Positions 44,861 to 54,949 of a stretch of DNA of 64,000 nt are shown here, piece by piece. How positions within the stretch are numbered: position 1 is the first letter of the stretch; every line of letters begins with the position of its first letter. The notes beneath the pieces are model-generated. The model was given only the letters and a program-made list of their open reading frames with translations, had not been told where the DNA came from and ran no database searches. Both the position numbers and the translations under genes were made by a program. Source of the stretch: Liquorilactobacillus capillatus DSM 19910 (GTDB lineage Bacteria > Bacillota > Bacilli > Lactobacillales > Lactobacillaceae); the NCBI RefSeq assembly GCF_001434915.1, contig NZ_AZEF01000016.1:1-64000 (forward strand). The letters are read 5' to 3'.

Positions 44861-47134
44861 TTAATGCTCTGAAAAGAACTCATTCAATGCTGTTCCCGTT
44901 CTTGATGCCGGAACTTCCATTGCTGCCTGTGGATGTCCACTAAACGTAATTTTCCCACCATAAATACCTGCAGCTGGTCCAACATCAATTAACCAATCGG
45001 CTGCAATTACAACATCCAAATTATGTTCAATAATAATTACTGTATTCCCCTCCTCAACTAGCTCATTGAATAGTGCGATCAATCTTTGTGTATCTTTTAA
45101 ATGCAACCCTGCTGTTGGCTCATCCAAGAGATAAATCTGTCCTTTTTTGTCCAATTCAAAAGCTAGTTTTAAGCGCTGTAACTCACCACCTGATAAGGTT
45201 GTTAAAGGCTGGTCTAAGGTTAGATATGCTAATCCTACTCTACTTAAATTCATTAACTTATCCTTCAACTCAGGAAAAGCTGCAAAAAAGGTTATTGCCT
45301 CCTTAACAGGTAACGCTAAAACTGCTGCAATATTTTTTCCTTGATAGAGATACTGTAAAGCTTCATTACTGTAGCGCTTACCATGACATAATTCGCAGAC
45401 TTGTACGACCGGATCCATAAATGCCATATTAGTAATTGTCACACCTTTACCCTTGCAGCGGGGGCAAGCTCCCTTGCTATTATAGCTAAAAAGCTGGGTT
45501 GAAGCGTTGTTAGTTTTAGCAAATAAACGGCGAATATGATCTAGGATATCTAAATAAGTCGCGGGAGTTGAACGAATATTTACACCCAATGGCGTCTGTG
45601 CCAAATCAACGTAATCAATCTTTAGACTCTGTTTGAGTGCCGTAACTAAAGAGCTTTTCCCCGAGCCAGCGACCCCTGAAACAACAGTCATGATTCCTAA
45701 AGGAAAAGATGCGGTAACATTTTTCAGGTTATGCAGTGTAATATTCTTTAACCGTAGTTCGCCTTGCGGAACTCTGCCTTCGCTAAAATGCCGTGGCTTT
45801 TTGAGCCACTGTGCCGTTAACGTCTCAGATTGCAGTAATTCCGCATATGTTCCGTTAAACGTAACCTGTCCACCATTTTTACCCGCGCCAGGCCCTATCT
45901 CAACAAGATAATCCGCAAAAGAAATCAGTGCGGGGTTATGTTCAACAATTATGATCGTATTTCCCTTTTGCCGCAACTGCATCAAAGCTTGCTTTATTAA
46001 CTTAATATCATGTGGATGCAATCCTACACTGGGTTCGTCTAAAATATAGACCATATCCGCCAAAGAACTCGTCAAGTACTTAGCTATCTTTATACGCTGC
46101 GCTTCCCCACCTGATAAGCTACCCGTATTGCGATCAAGGCTTAAATACCCTAATCCGATGTCAATCAATGATTGAATTTTAGTTTTTAACTCACGTATTA
46201 CATCAACTGCTAGTGGTGCTGTAATATCTTCCAAAAAATTCATTACATGCAAGAGATCCAGCTGTGTAACCCGGGAAATATTATAACCATTAATCTTGTT
46301 TGAAAGTGCTTGTCTATTCAAGCGCTGTCCATGACAAATTGGGCAGATTTGCCGTTGGACGATCTCCGCAAGTGCTTCTTTATGGTGCTTACCTTCTTTA
46401 CTGTAAAGGATCGAACGTTTGATTCGCGGAACTAAGCCTTCATATTTAGCTGATTTATACCAACCTTCTGGCGGATTGATCAGTTTCTTCTGCGGCGCAT
46501 GCATTAAAAGTTCATATTCAGCCTCCGTATATTCCGCCAGTGGCTTATTGTTATCAAATAAGCCACTGTTAGCGTACCTTTTCCAACGCCAAGTCCCCGG
46601 TTTAAAACTAACAAAGGAAATAGCCCCTTCATTTAACGATTTATTAGGGTCGATCAGCTTTTTTTCATTAAGGTTGTCGATATACCCCAGTCCTTGACAT
46701 TCAGGGCACATACCTTGTGGTAGATTAAATGAAAAAGTATCTGAATACCCCACAAAAGGCTCACCGATCCGCGAGAATAATAACCGTAACAATGAATATA
46801 TCCCTGTATATGTTGCCAAGGTTGAACGAGCATTCCCAGTCAATCGTTTCTGCTCGATCACAAGTGCCACCGGTAAATGGCTGATCTGACCTACATGCGG
46901 CTGTCCAAACTTGGGAAGGTATTGTTGTGTAAAACTCGGAAAGGTTTCATTTAGTTCACGTCGTGACATTGCTGCCACCGTGTCAAAAACAAGCGATGAT
47001 TTTCCTGAGCCTGACAGACCCACAAAAACAGTAATTTTTTGTTTAGGGATCTTTAAACTAATATGCTGCAAATTATTCTGCCAAGCATCTTTGACTTCAA
47101 TAAAACCGTTTTTAAAAAGTTCCTCGTTCTTCAT
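44861..47134 (-). CDS. UvrA-like ABC protein (short UvrA paralogue)
   Basis: A 757-aa paralogue of excinuclease subunit A. It has two ABC modules (Walker A GLSGSGKSS near the start and GVAGSGKSS in the second half; signatures SLSGGEAQRIKIA and TLSGGELQRLKLA) and several zinc-finger Cys pairs (CPECQGLGY, CPICHGQRL, CPRCKGKG). It is about 180 residues shorter than housekeeping UvrA, as in class II UvrA/DrrC-type proteins linked to drug tolerance. ATG 47134 has GGAGGG upstream. Whether it repairs DNA is unknown. Confidence 0.9.
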   Translation of the reverse strand: MKNEELFKNGFIEVKDAWQNNLQHISLKIPKQKITVFVGLSGSGKSSLVFDTVAAMSRRELNETFPSFTQQYLPKFGQPHVGQISHLPVALVIEQKRLTGNARSTLATYTGIYSLLRLLFSRIGEPFVGYSDTFSFNLPQGMCPECQGLGYIDNLNEKKLIDPNKSLNEGAISFVSFKPGTWRWKRYANSGLFDNNKPLAEYTEAEYELLMHAPQKKLINPPEGWYKSAKYEGLVPRIKRSILYSKEGKHHKEALAEIVQRQICPICHGQRLNRQALSNKINGYNISRVTQLDLLHVMNFLEDITAPLAVDVIRELKTKIQSLIDIGLGYLSLDRNTGSLSGGEAQRIKIAKYLTSSLADMVYILDEPSVGLHPHDIKLIKQALMQLRQKGNTIIIVEHNPALISFADYLVEIGPGAGKNGGQVTFNGTYAELLQSETLTAQWLKKPRHFSEGRVPQGELRLKNITLHNLKNVTASFPLGIMTVVSGVAGSGKSSLVTALKQSLKIDYVDLAQTPLGVNIRSTPATYLDILDHIRRLFAKTNNASTQLFSYNSKGACPRCKGKGVTITNMAFMDPVVQVCELCHGKRYSNEALQYLYQGKNIAAVLALPVKEAITFFAAFPELKDKLMNLSRVGLAYLTLDQPLTTLSGGELQRLKLAFELDKKGQIYLLDEPTAGLHLKDTQRLIALFNELVEEGNTVIIIEHNLDVVIAADWLIDVGPAAGIYGGKITFSGHPQAAMEVPASRTGTALNEFFSEH

Positions 47135-47248
47135 GCCTAACCCTCCAAGTAATGATTTATTTATGTGTATTAATATATTGACACTAAAACTTGGAGAATT
47201 CAAATAACTGTCTTTGATATAATTACGCCCTCGTTATCTTTAGAGCTC

Positions 47249-47294
47249 AAAAAGGGGCTGTGCCAAAAGTTAAGTTTTGCACAGCTCCTTTTTT
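47249..47294. terminator. bidirectional terminator
   Basis: 12-bp arms at 47252-47263 and 47279-47290 with one wobble pair; A-run before and T-run after. Separates the second dCache receptor from the UvrA-like gene. Confidence 0.8.
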
Positions 47295-47307
47295 ATTCCG
47301 TATAAAC

Positions 47308-47425
47308 GTGTTCCATAAGTTAAAATTCTCCGTCTAACTTCGAATTACTCATAGCAAAGTACTCGCTATATTCGTAATTTCGAGTTATTACTCAAATTTT
47401 TCCGACTTATGTCACACTCTTTTTT
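47308..47425. repeat. nested 110-bp imperfect inverted repeat
   Basis: Outer arms GTGTTCCATAAGT (47308-47320) and ACTTATGTCACAC (47405-47417); inner matching blocks are AAAATT/AATTTT, CGAATTAC/GTAATTTCG and ATAGC/GCTAT around a 9-nt loop. A T-run follows on the plus strand. Could be a MITE relic, a structured RNA or a large terminator; it encodes nothing. Confidence 0.6.
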
Positions 47426-47474
47426 TGACTCCTATATTGCACAAGGGTATTTTATTTACTTCAATTAGAACTTT

Positions 47475-49523
47475 TTATTCAACAATTTCAAATTCTTCTG
47501 TCAGATTCTTCTCAAGTCTCTCTGAAATTTTCTTCAATTCAGCAACATGAGTCGTAAATTCTTCCATTGTTGCAAGAACTTCTTCAGAATTGGCAGAAAC
47601 TTCTTCTGTCCCAGCTGAGTTTTCTTCAGTTGACGCTGAGATATTCTCAAGATTCTCCAAAACAGTACTCTGAATATTTTCGATTTGTGAACTTGCCTTT
47701 TCAATCTTGTGAATACCTTCAAGAATATTTAAGCCCTTCGAGTAAACATCACGTGATGAACCAATCGCATTTTTAATCAATTCGGTTTGTTTTTTGCCAC
47801 CAGTAACTGAATCCGATGTCTGTTTGACCATCTGTGCTGATTGATCTTGGATTTTACCAATAATGTCCTCAATTTCTTTAGTAGAGTCTTTGCTTTGATC
47901 AGATAACTTTCTGATCTCTGTTGCTACAACTGCAAAACCTTTGCCTGATTCACCAGCACTAGCCGCTTCAATTGAAGCATTTAAAGCTAACAAGTTAGTT
48001 TGATGCGATATTTCATTAATAACACGAATAATTTTAGTAATATTTTGAATATTATTATTCATTTTTTCAACACCGTGCATTAATTCTTCCATCTTATCTA
48101 ATTCACTGTGCCAGTTAGAATTAACTTCCCCAGTAACATCGATATTTTCCTGGTTCATTTCACTTGATTCTTGAGATTTAGTCCCCATAACTTGGACATT
48201 TGCATGTAAATCTTGAATTGTTTGTGAAAGATCACGCATCTGAGTTACACCTTTTTGCGTATCTTCAGCTTGCGAGCTTGTAACCTCAGCTATCCCTGTA
48301 ATCGTCTTAGCAACTTCTTCAGTTGCTGTATTAGTCTGCTTCGACAATTCTAGTAAGGATTCTGACATTTCCGCAACTTTGGTTCCTTCTTTTTGAACAT
48401 TCTGAATTAGACTACCCACAGAATCAATCATTTGATTGTACTCGTACGCTAAACGCTGTGGTTCGTTTCCATGTTTATCTGGATAAACGAAACGATTAAC
48501 TCGTCTATCAAAAAAGTTTTTAGCTTTTAACCGTTCTGGAACGATTTTTTCAAATTTCCCTTTACCCGCCGCCTCAAAGAATCTGCTGAGGGTGTTAACA
48601 ATACTTTTAATTACCCGGACAAAAACAATAGAAATCAAAACTGCAAAAATCAACATAAATATAAGGATAATAATTGAAGATTTGATTAATGAGTTAAGCT
48701 CAGGAGTCAATTCATCTTTTTTAAGCTGCGCCATGGCAAAAGTTCCGTTATCGCTACTTCCGTGGCTATAGTAAATCTTCTGGACAGGTGAAGTTCCCGC
48801 AACCGAGACACTACCTTCATTTGCCGTAGCTACTGCTGCCCTTTTGAAAACTTCACTACTAGCAACACTTTTGCCGATTAAACTTGTGTCTTTGGAAGCG
48901 AGGACCCTTCCGTCATTAGCAACAAGCATAGCATTTCCTGTTCTACCTACATTTAAATGATTTAAAATATCCTGAACATCATCATATAATACTCTAAATG
49001 AGAGCACACCAATTTGTCCCTTAGAATTCTGCACTGCCTCAGAAATACTAATAACATTACTTTTAGAAGAAGCATCATAATAAGGCTTAGACCAGTAAAC
49101 TTGCCCGATGTTTTTAACTGCTCCCTTATACCAAGGACGCGTTTTGGGATTAAATCCTGTTGGGAAAGTTTTCTTGGTTGAAACATACTTACCATCGGCA
49201 TTTACAAAAATAGTGTCCAACATCACATCATTCTCACTCTCTGCCGCAGAAATTATTTTTTGAATAGTATTCATATCGTATGTACCCTTAAAAAGATCCT
49301 CATTCGCCAATGTGGTTAATGTCTTTTTAGCTGAGATATTCATTGAATCTCGACTATCTAAAACCGTTTTAACAGCACTCTCACGACTATTAGTTGTTCG
49401 TTCCAATAAAAGATTTCTAGTACTATTATACGAGCTTAAAAGCATTACGACAATTGGGATCAGCGCAATCATTATTAATGTTGCTGCTACTAGGCCGCCG
49501 ATACTCTTGTTCCTTTGTTTCAT
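47475..49523 (-). CDS. dCache-type methyl-accepting chemotaxis protein
   Basis: A 682-aa receptor with the same plan as 42562-44622: helix 1 (about 12-30), dCache_1 (about 33-275, with [24 protein letters not shown]), helix 2 (about 280-305) and a signalling domain with [20 protein letters not shown]. The cytosolic halves are nearly the same while the sensor halves differ more, as after duplication and ligand divergence. The promoter is sigma28-type, 83 nt upstream. Confidence 0.94.
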   Translation of the reverse strand: MKQRNKSIGGLVAATLIMIALIPIVVMLLSSYNSTRNLLLERTTNSRESAVKTVLDSRDSMNISAKKTLTTLANEDLFKGTYDMNTIQKIISAAESENDVMLDTIFVNADGKYVSTKKTFPTGFNPKTRPWYKGAVKNIGQVYWSKPYYDASSKSNVISISEAVQNSKGQIGVLSFRVLYDDVQDILNHLNVGRTGNAMLVANDGRVLASKDTSLIGKSVASSEVFKRAAVATANEGSVSVAGTSPVQKIYYSHGSSDNGTFAMAQLKKDELTPELNSLIKSSIIILIFMLIFAVLISIVFVRVIKSIVNTLSRFFEAAGKGKFEKIVPERLKAKNFFDRRVNRFVYPDKHGNEPQRLAYEYNQMIDSVGSLIQNVQKEGTKVAEMSESLLELSKQTNTATEEVAKTITGIAEVTSSQAEDTQKGVTQMRDLSQTIQDLHANVQVMGTKSQESSEMNQENIDVTGEVNSNWHSELDKMEELMHGVEKMNNNIQNITKIIRVINEISHQTNLLALNASIEAASAGESGKGFAVVATEIRKLSDQSKDSTKEIEDIIGKIQDQSAQMVKQTSDSVTGGKKQTELIKNAIGSSRDVYSKGLNILEGIHKIEKASSQIENIQSTVLENLENISASTEENSAGTEEVSANSEEVLATMEEFTTHVAELKKISERLEKNLTEEFEIVE

Positions 49524-49953
49524 AAATTGAAAACTCCTTTATTCTTTATTTCACATCTTAGTGTGCCAGTTATAAGCACGAAAGATAATTAATATCCATA
49601 ATTTAATATCGGCAGAAACCTCCCAAAAGTTAATAATTATAAGCAGATTTATTTATTTAAAAGCAGAATTTCTTCTTTTTTCAGTAACTATACTTGAAAA
49701 CGCACTAAAAATAGCTTATTTTTTCAGTAACAAATACTATTACCTGGTAAATACACTCCAAAAAATACTTTTTATTAGCTAACTATCTCAACATGATCTA
49801 CTTATTTACTAAAACCTTTCCAAAAAGAGTAAACTAGCGTAGCAAAGTTCTAAAATTATGCTAGAATCTATGTTGTAAGCAGTTTTTTTAAAAGCTATTT
49901 TTTGCTAGAAAATAACTGACCAAGTTTAAATGTATTCAACAAGGAGATAACCA
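49524..49953. other. 430-nt divergent intergenic region
   Basis: Contains the sigma28 promoter of the receptor (minus) and, for the plus-strand gene at 49954, an extended -10 TGCTAGAAT (TAGAAT at 49862-49867) without a good -35. The AT-rich centre holds no ORF. Confidence 0.6.
49606..49632 (-). promoter_or_regulatory. sigma-28 promoter of the second dCache receptor
   Basis: TAAC (49632-49629), 15 bp, GCCGATAT (49613-49606), the -10 being a perfect SigD consensus. Confidence 0.85.
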
Positions 49954-51288
49954 ATGAACCAACCTATCTTTTGTTTAAAAACTAAATTACCCAATATTAA
50001 GCTCAAAAAAATGCTAGCTTTAATGGCTGAATGGCAAACAGCCTTTATTTTCCAAGCTCCCTCAAATAACACAATTCGTTTAGCTTATGGAGCAGTGGCA
50101 ACTTGTCCTTTCCACCAAGGTCAAGATCAATTCGACACGCTCAAAAATTGGCAGGTAGACTTGAAAAAAAGGTTTGTTGAACTCACCCCGCCCCATCCAA
50201 ATCAGCTTGCACTCGTAGGCAGCTTTTCTTTTGAACAATGTTCAGCTTCGAAAGACTCATTTTGGGAAGAACTTGCCCAAGGCTATTTTTTTCTTCCTCA
50301 ATACACCATCATAAAAACAGGTGACAAGATTGAACTAATTACTTGTAGCCTTGATGCCGCTGCTATTAAACAAGAGAGTAATGCTTTTGCATATCAGCTA
50401 CAAAAAGTCTCTAACCAGGCATTGACGCCAGTTTCGCATACAGTTTCTACTCCTACTGCCAATAGCTTGACGACATGGCAAAAAAAGTTAAGCTCAGTTG
50501 CTCAAAAAACCACTTCTCCACGGCTTAAGCAAGTCATCTTAACTCATTCGTTCGAAGCATCTTCCAGCACCATCTTCGAACCGCTGGCAATCTGGCGCCA
50601 ATTAATGTTGATCCAACCACAAACTTATCATATTCTGTTAAAAACTAGTGTGGGTACTTTTATCAGCTCAACTCCTGAAAGGTTTGCTAAATTTCAGGCG
50701 AACCAACTGCAAACAGCTGCAGTTACAGGTAATATTAAACGTGGGCAAAGCCCAACTGAAGATCAAGAATTAACAACCGCACTCTTTAGCAACCGGCAAT
50801 ACTTGCAGGAACAAAAAGATGTGGTTAAAACACTTAGAAGTATTTTACAGAAACATCATTTAACTATTAGCTGTTCAAAAGAACCACAATTATTAAGAAA
50901 TATGGATGTTCAGCATCTTTATACCCCTATTACAGCTAAAGGGCATTTTGAATTATTTAAACTACTTCATGATCTGCACCCGGCTCCTATATTGGGGGGC
51001 GTACCATACACTCAAGCTTTAAAACAAATCCAGCAGCTTGAGTCTGAAAGTCGCGGTCTTTTTGGTAGCCCGTTAGGATATTTTAAATTTGATGGTACTG
51101 GCGAACTAGCAACTGGTCTTCGGTCCGCCTTAGTAAAGGGAAAGACAACTAGATTATTTGCTGAAACAACATTGGCTAAAGAATTTGCACTCCAAAATGA
51201 GACCTCTGCGACACAATTTAGGTTCCAACCATTACTGCAGGTTCTAAAAGGGCGAGTTCCAAGTGCTTTGGTCTCACATTCTAACTAA
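49954..51288 (+). CDS. divergent chorismate-binding enzyme (isochorismate synthase-like)
   Basis: A 444-aa protein of the isochorismate/anthranilate synthase component I family. The C-terminal half keeps FISSTPERF (Glu242), LHPAPILGGVP, the metal Glu of ESRGLFGSPLGYF and GLRSALVKG. Other active-site positions differ: Gln193 stands where MenF/EntC have the catalytic Lys (LKQVIL), and EQ (286-287) replaces the usual EH. No other menaquinone or siderophore genes are nearby. It may have low or altered activity. SD AAGGAG, 7 nt before the ATG. Confidence 0.75.
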   Translation: MNQPIFCLKTKLPNIKLKKMLALMAEWQTAFIFQAPSNNTIRLAYGAVATCPFHQGQDQFDTLKNWQVDLKKRFVELTPPHPNQLALVGSFSFEQCSASKDSFWEELAQGYFFLPQYTIIKTGDKIELITCSLDAAAIKQESNAFAYQLQKVSNQALTPVSHTVSTPTANSLTTWQKKLSSVAQKTTSPRLKQVILTHSFEASSSTIFEPLAIWRQLMLIQPQTYHILLKTSVGTFISSTPERFAKFQANQLQTAAVTGNIKRGQSPTEDQELTTALFSNRQYLQEQKDVVKTLRSILQKHHLTISCSKEPQLLRNMDVQHLYTPITAKGHFELFKLLHDLHPAPILGGVPYTQALKQIQQLESESRGLFGSPLGYFKFDGTGELATGLRSALVKGKTTRLFAETTLAKEFALQNETSATQFRFQPLLQVLKGRVPSALVSHSN

Positions 51289-51418
51289 TTGAATACTAAT
51301 AAGTTGCTTTCCAAACTGATACCAACCTAACCCATTTTAAATTTAGTTATAAAAAAGGTCTCTGGTATAATTGATATAGCTTAAGCAGATAACACCTAGA
51401 CTTAAAGTTGATGTATAG

Positions 51419-51446
51419 TTGAACAGTAAGCCACATGGTGTATAAT
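51419..51446 (+). promoter_or_regulatory. sigma-A promoter of the degV-like gene
   Basis: TTGAAC (51419-51424), 16 bp, TATAAT (51441-51446) preceded by TG. Confidence 0.7.
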
Positions 51447-51500
51447 AATATATGATAATCGTTTTTGAGAACATCAGGAACAACTAAGGAGTTTATTAAT

Positions 51501-52364
51501 ATGACAACATCAATTAAAATTGTAACCGATTCATCTATTCAACTTACCCCTGAAGAAGTGGAAAAATATGCTATTCATATCGTTCCCCTATCTATTGAAA
51601 TCGAGGGAAAGAGTTACGTCGATGGTGAAGATATCACTCGGCAGGAACTAATTGATAATCTGCGGGCTGGAAGATATCCTAAAACCAGTCAACCACCATT
51701 GGGAAAATTCGTTGAGCTTTATGATCAGTTAGGTGCTGACGGTAGTGAGATTCTAGCTATTACTATTTCTGATGTTCTAAGTGGAACTTTCAATACGGCC
51801 CAAACAGCAGCGGGAATGTCAACTTCAAAAGTAACTGTTATTAACAGTAAATCAACTGATCGTGGTCTCGCTTTTCAGGTTTTAGCGGCAGCACAAGATA
51901 TTGCAGCTGGCAAAACGATTACTGAAATCAAGAAGCATTGCGCTGATATTTACAAACGAACTCGTGTCAATGTTTTGATCGATAACCTAGATTGTCTTGT
52001 TAAAGGCGGCAGAGTCAGTCGCTTTGCTGGTGCACTTACCAAACTAATTAACCTCAAAGTCATTGTCCAGCTTAATAATAAAAGCTTGGATGTCGTTGTC
52101 AAAGGTCGCAGCCGTAAAACCTTTTTGAAGTTTTGCCAACAAATAGCAGCTGCACATAAAGATAATAAGATTCTTGACTTATCCTTTTCTCATGTAGGGG
52201 TCGAACCAGAATTTCTTGGTCGTTTAAAAGATATTATTGTCCCGGAAGAGAACAAGGTAAACTACCTTGAACGTTTAACAAGCCCAATTATTATGACGCA
52301 CACAGGCTTAAATGCCGTAGGGATCATTACACTTTCTGAAGAACCTGAACTAATAGAAAAATAA
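51501..52364 (+). CDS. DegV family fatty-acid-binding protein
   Basis: A 287-aa DegV protein: IVTDSSIQLTPEE at the N-terminus, the TSQPPLGKFVELY segment, SDVLSGTFNTAQ and NLDCLVKGGRVSR, all family hallmarks. Related FakB proteins carry fatty acids to the FakA kinase; which DegV proteins do so cannot be told here. ATG 51501 has AAGGAG 9 nt upstream; the longer TTG reading (51465) is less likely. Confidence 0.92.
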   Translation: MTTSIKIVTDSSIQLTPEEVEKYAIHIVPLSIEIEGKSYVDGEDITRQELIDNLRAGRYPKTSQPPLGKFVELYDQLGADGSEILAITISDVLSGTFNTAQTAAGMSTSKVTVINSKSTDRGLAFQVLAAAQDIAAGKTITEIKKHCADIYKRTRVNVLIDNLDCLVKGGRVSRFAGALTKLINLKVIVQLNNKSLDVVVKGRSRKTFLKFCQQIAAAHKDNKILDLSFSHVGVEPEFLGRLKDIIVPEENKVNYLERLTSPIIMTHTGLNAVGIITLSEEPELIEK

Positions 52365-52383
52365 GTTAATAAGTAGCACGATT

Positions 52384-52451
52384 AATTGCGTAAAAAGGGT
52401 CTGTATAGACAATTGTCAATAACTGTCTATACAGACCCTTTTTACGCAATT
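52384..52451. terminator. bidirectional terminator with 28-bp perfect arms
   Basis: Perfect inverted repeat 52384-52411 against 52424-52451 with a 12-nt loop, containing AAAAAGGGTCTG and CAGACCCTTTTT. It lies between the convergent degV-like gene and the APC transporter gene and gives a T-run on both strands. The arms are far longer than a terminator needs. Confidence 0.8.
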
Positions 52452-52504
52452 CAATAATTCTTTTCCCCTTTTTATGGAACCCGATAGCAAAAGCTTAATT
52501 TAAA

Positions 52505-53911
52505 CTAATTATCTATATTTTGCAACTTAGAGTGACGAATACCATAACAAAAGTACACGATTAATCCTAAAACTAACCAAATTCCAACTGATATTTTAGT
52601 AATACTAGGTAACATAACAATGAAATATATACTCAATAATCCAGCTAGTATTGGGAGATAAGGATAAAGTGGCATTTTGAAACCATTGTTATGAATGTCT
52701 TTGCGTTTTCGAAGCGGGATGATTCCAAAGGAGATAAAAGTAAAAGCTAATAAGGTTCCAGCATTAATTAAAGAAGCCAACTCTGTTAAAGGAACCAAAC
52801 CAGCAAAAAAGGCTTGAATTATAGTAGCAATTATAATTGCATTATGTGGTACCTTATGCTTCTTACTAATTGCCCCCATCTTAGCAGGAAGTAACCCATC
52901 TCGGCCCAAAGCATAAACTAACCGTGAACCACCAAAGAACATCGTTATCATTGCTGTAAAGATTCCAATCAATGCTCCTACTGTAATTAATTTATTCCAA
53001 GTATTCAAATGGATAATTTTTAAGGCATATGCCGCTGGATCATCTACATTCAATTCTGAATAATGAACCACCCCTGTTAATACAAAAGAAAATGAAACAT
53101 ATAAGATAACAGATATTAGAACTGTTCCTAGTATGCCTTTTACGACATTCTTTTCCGGATTAATTGTCTCAGCCGAATTTGCAGCTAGAGCATCAAAACC
53201 AATAAAAGCAAAAAAAACGGTCGCAGCTGCTGTAGAAATACCGCCAAGTCCAAATGGCGTTGTATGAAACTGTTTAGGGTAAAATGGTACATAGTTACTT
53301 GTCTTAATATAAAAAATACCTACAATAATAAATAAAACAATAATAACCAACTTTATAATAACCGCAACATTTTCAACTTGCTTAGACAGTTGAGACCCAT
53401 GAGCTATAATAAGCGCAATAACTAAGACAATCACTGTAGCTGAAAGATTTACCACCCCGCCTTCCAGCGGACCACTTTGCCAAGCTTTGGGTAGGTCCAA
53501 CCCCAATGCGCTTAAAATATTATTATTGAAATAAGCAGCAAACCCTGTGGCTTCAGCAGAAACGGCTAAAAAATATTCTAGAATGAGTGCCCAGCCTAGC
53601 ATCCAACCAACGATCTCACCATAAACTACAGACCCAAACGAATAAGCTGACCCAGCTACCGGCATTGCCGATGAGAACTCAGCATATGCCATCCCCACAA
53701 CTCCTGACACCAAAGCAGCTAGCAAAAATGCAATCGTTACCGCGGGGCCTGCATGTAATGCAGCCTCGTGTCCAGGTAAAATAAATATTCCTGTCCCAAT
53801 TACTGCGCCAATTCCAAGTGCAACTAAATCTCTAGCATGCAATGTACGCTTTAACCTAGAATCAGCTTGTAAATATGTACTTATTTCTTCCCTTTTGAAA
53901 ATGTTCTTCAT
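52505..53911 (-). CDS. APC superfamily amino acid permease (YfnA-like)
   Basis: A 468-aa transporter with about 12 helices. The first helix motif GIGAVIGTGIFILPG (residues 33-47) and FFAFIGFDALAANSAETINPEKN are those of the cationic amino acid transporter/YfnA branch. It likely imports amino acids using the proton gradient. SD AAGGAG before ATG 53911. Monocistronic, with a terminator at 52384. Confidence 0.9.
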   Translation of the reverse strand: MKNIFKREEISTYLQADSRLKRTLHARDLVALGIGAVIGTGIFILPGHEAALHAGPAVTIAFLLAALVSGVVGMAYAEFSSAMPVAGSAYSFGSVVYGEIVGWMLGWALILEYFLAVSAEATGFAAYFNNNILSALGLDLPKAWQSGPLEGGVVNLSATVIVLVIALIIAHGSQLSKQVENVAVIIKLVIIVLFIIVGIFYIKTSNYVPFYPKQFHTTPFGLGGISTAAATVFFAFIGFDALAANSAETINPEKNVVKGILGTVLISVILYVSFSFVLTGVVHYSELNVDDPAAYALKIIHLNTWNKLITVGALIGIFTAMITMFFGGSRLVYALGRDGLLPAKMGAISKKHKVPHNAIIIATIIQAFFAGLVPLTELASLINAGTLLAFTFISFGIIPLRKRKDIHNNGFKMPLYPYLPILAGLLSIYFIVMLPSITKISVGIWLVLGLIVYFCYGIRHSKLQNIDN

Positions 53912-54179
53912 AAATTCTCCTTATGCCTTAATATAATTAAAACCCCAATATAACCTAGTTCTCAAAACTATCCATAGAGTTCTACATATAAATATAACAT
54001 AAATTAAATTCTCCCAATACTTCTAAATCTATATTGTTAAATGCTTTTAGTAAGATTAACCACTCAATTTATATTTCGTAAGTAATGAAAGCTTCGCAAA
54101 GTTTTCACTTATAGAGTTGTATTTTTAATAGAACTGATTTCTTTTGCAACTGCGTATACAAGTATATTTGTCCAACTAG

Positions 54180-54809
54180 CTAATCAATAACCACTTTAGT
54201 TCCATATGGAATATTCTCATACATCCATTTAGCATCCGCGACTGTTAAATGGACACAGCCATGAGATGAAGGGCGTTTGCCTAAATCAGCTGCAACCGAT
54301 TTAAGATATTTACCTTCAGCATCAGTTGGGGTTGAGTGAAAGAGAAATTCACCATGATTCTTCCATGAAACCCAGTAATAGGCACCTTCATCTTCACTCT
54401 GACTGTAAAAATAATCGCCCCGCTCACCTTGGATATGATAAACGCCCTTAGGTGTTGCTGTCTTACCTGGTTTTCCAGTAGATGCATACATCGTATAAAG
54501 GCACTTATCCTTATCTATCAAATAAACGCGCTGTTTACGTAAAGAGACATGAATCCAGAGGTTAGGATGCTTCGCAATGCTTGGGTATGCAGTTTTCTTC
54601 ATTGAAGGTTTACGCCAATCTACGTGAAGATGCTGTTGTCTCTTGTTTTTCTTAATTGCAGACTGACTGCTTTCCTTAAGACTGGCTTGCTTAGTCATTT
54701 TATTATCTCGTTGTTTAAAGAATTGAATATTTTTTTCAACAAAGACACCTAATAACCCAACAAGCATAATACCCAAAATAAATTTTACAAGTCGCTTATT
54801 TACCTGCAT
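54180..54809 (-). CDS. L,D-transpeptidase (YkuD domain)
   Basis: A 209-aa envelope protein: an N-terminal anchor helix (8-25), a basic linker (30-80) and a YkuD domain (84-209) with the catalytic motif His158 ... S182-H183-G184-C185. It forms 3-3 peptidoglycan cross-links or attaches to the wall outside the membrane. The family motif normally ends CVRL/CIRL; here it is CVHL. Confidence 0.9.
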   Translation of the reverse strand: MQVNKRLVKFILGIMLVGLLGVFVEKNIQFFKQRDNKMTKQASLKESSQSAIKKNKRQQHLHVDWRKPSMKKTAYPSIAKHPNLWIHVSLRKQRVYLIDKDKCLYTMYASTGKPGKTATPKGVYHIQGERGDYFYSQSEDEGAYYWVSWKNHGEFLFHSTPTDAEGKYLKSVAADLGKRPSSHGCVHLTVADAKWMYENIPYGTKVVID

Positions 54810-54949
54810 CCTTTACTCCCTCCCCAGACATGTAATTCTTTAAAAAATATTTATTAACCAGCATACACTACTTCTGCTCTAAGGATAACTTTTTTGTTAT
54901 GGAAGTCAAGCAAGTTATTCTGAAATTATCAGTATCGTAAAACTCTTAG

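Noticed and set aside
47308-47425. CRISPR repeat or IS end
   Set aside because: A single palindromic unit, no regularly spaced copies, no transposase, no clear target duplication.
49954-51288. Confident menF/entC gene symbol
   Set aside because: Catalytic Lys and the His of the EH pair are replaced and no pathway genes are adjacent.
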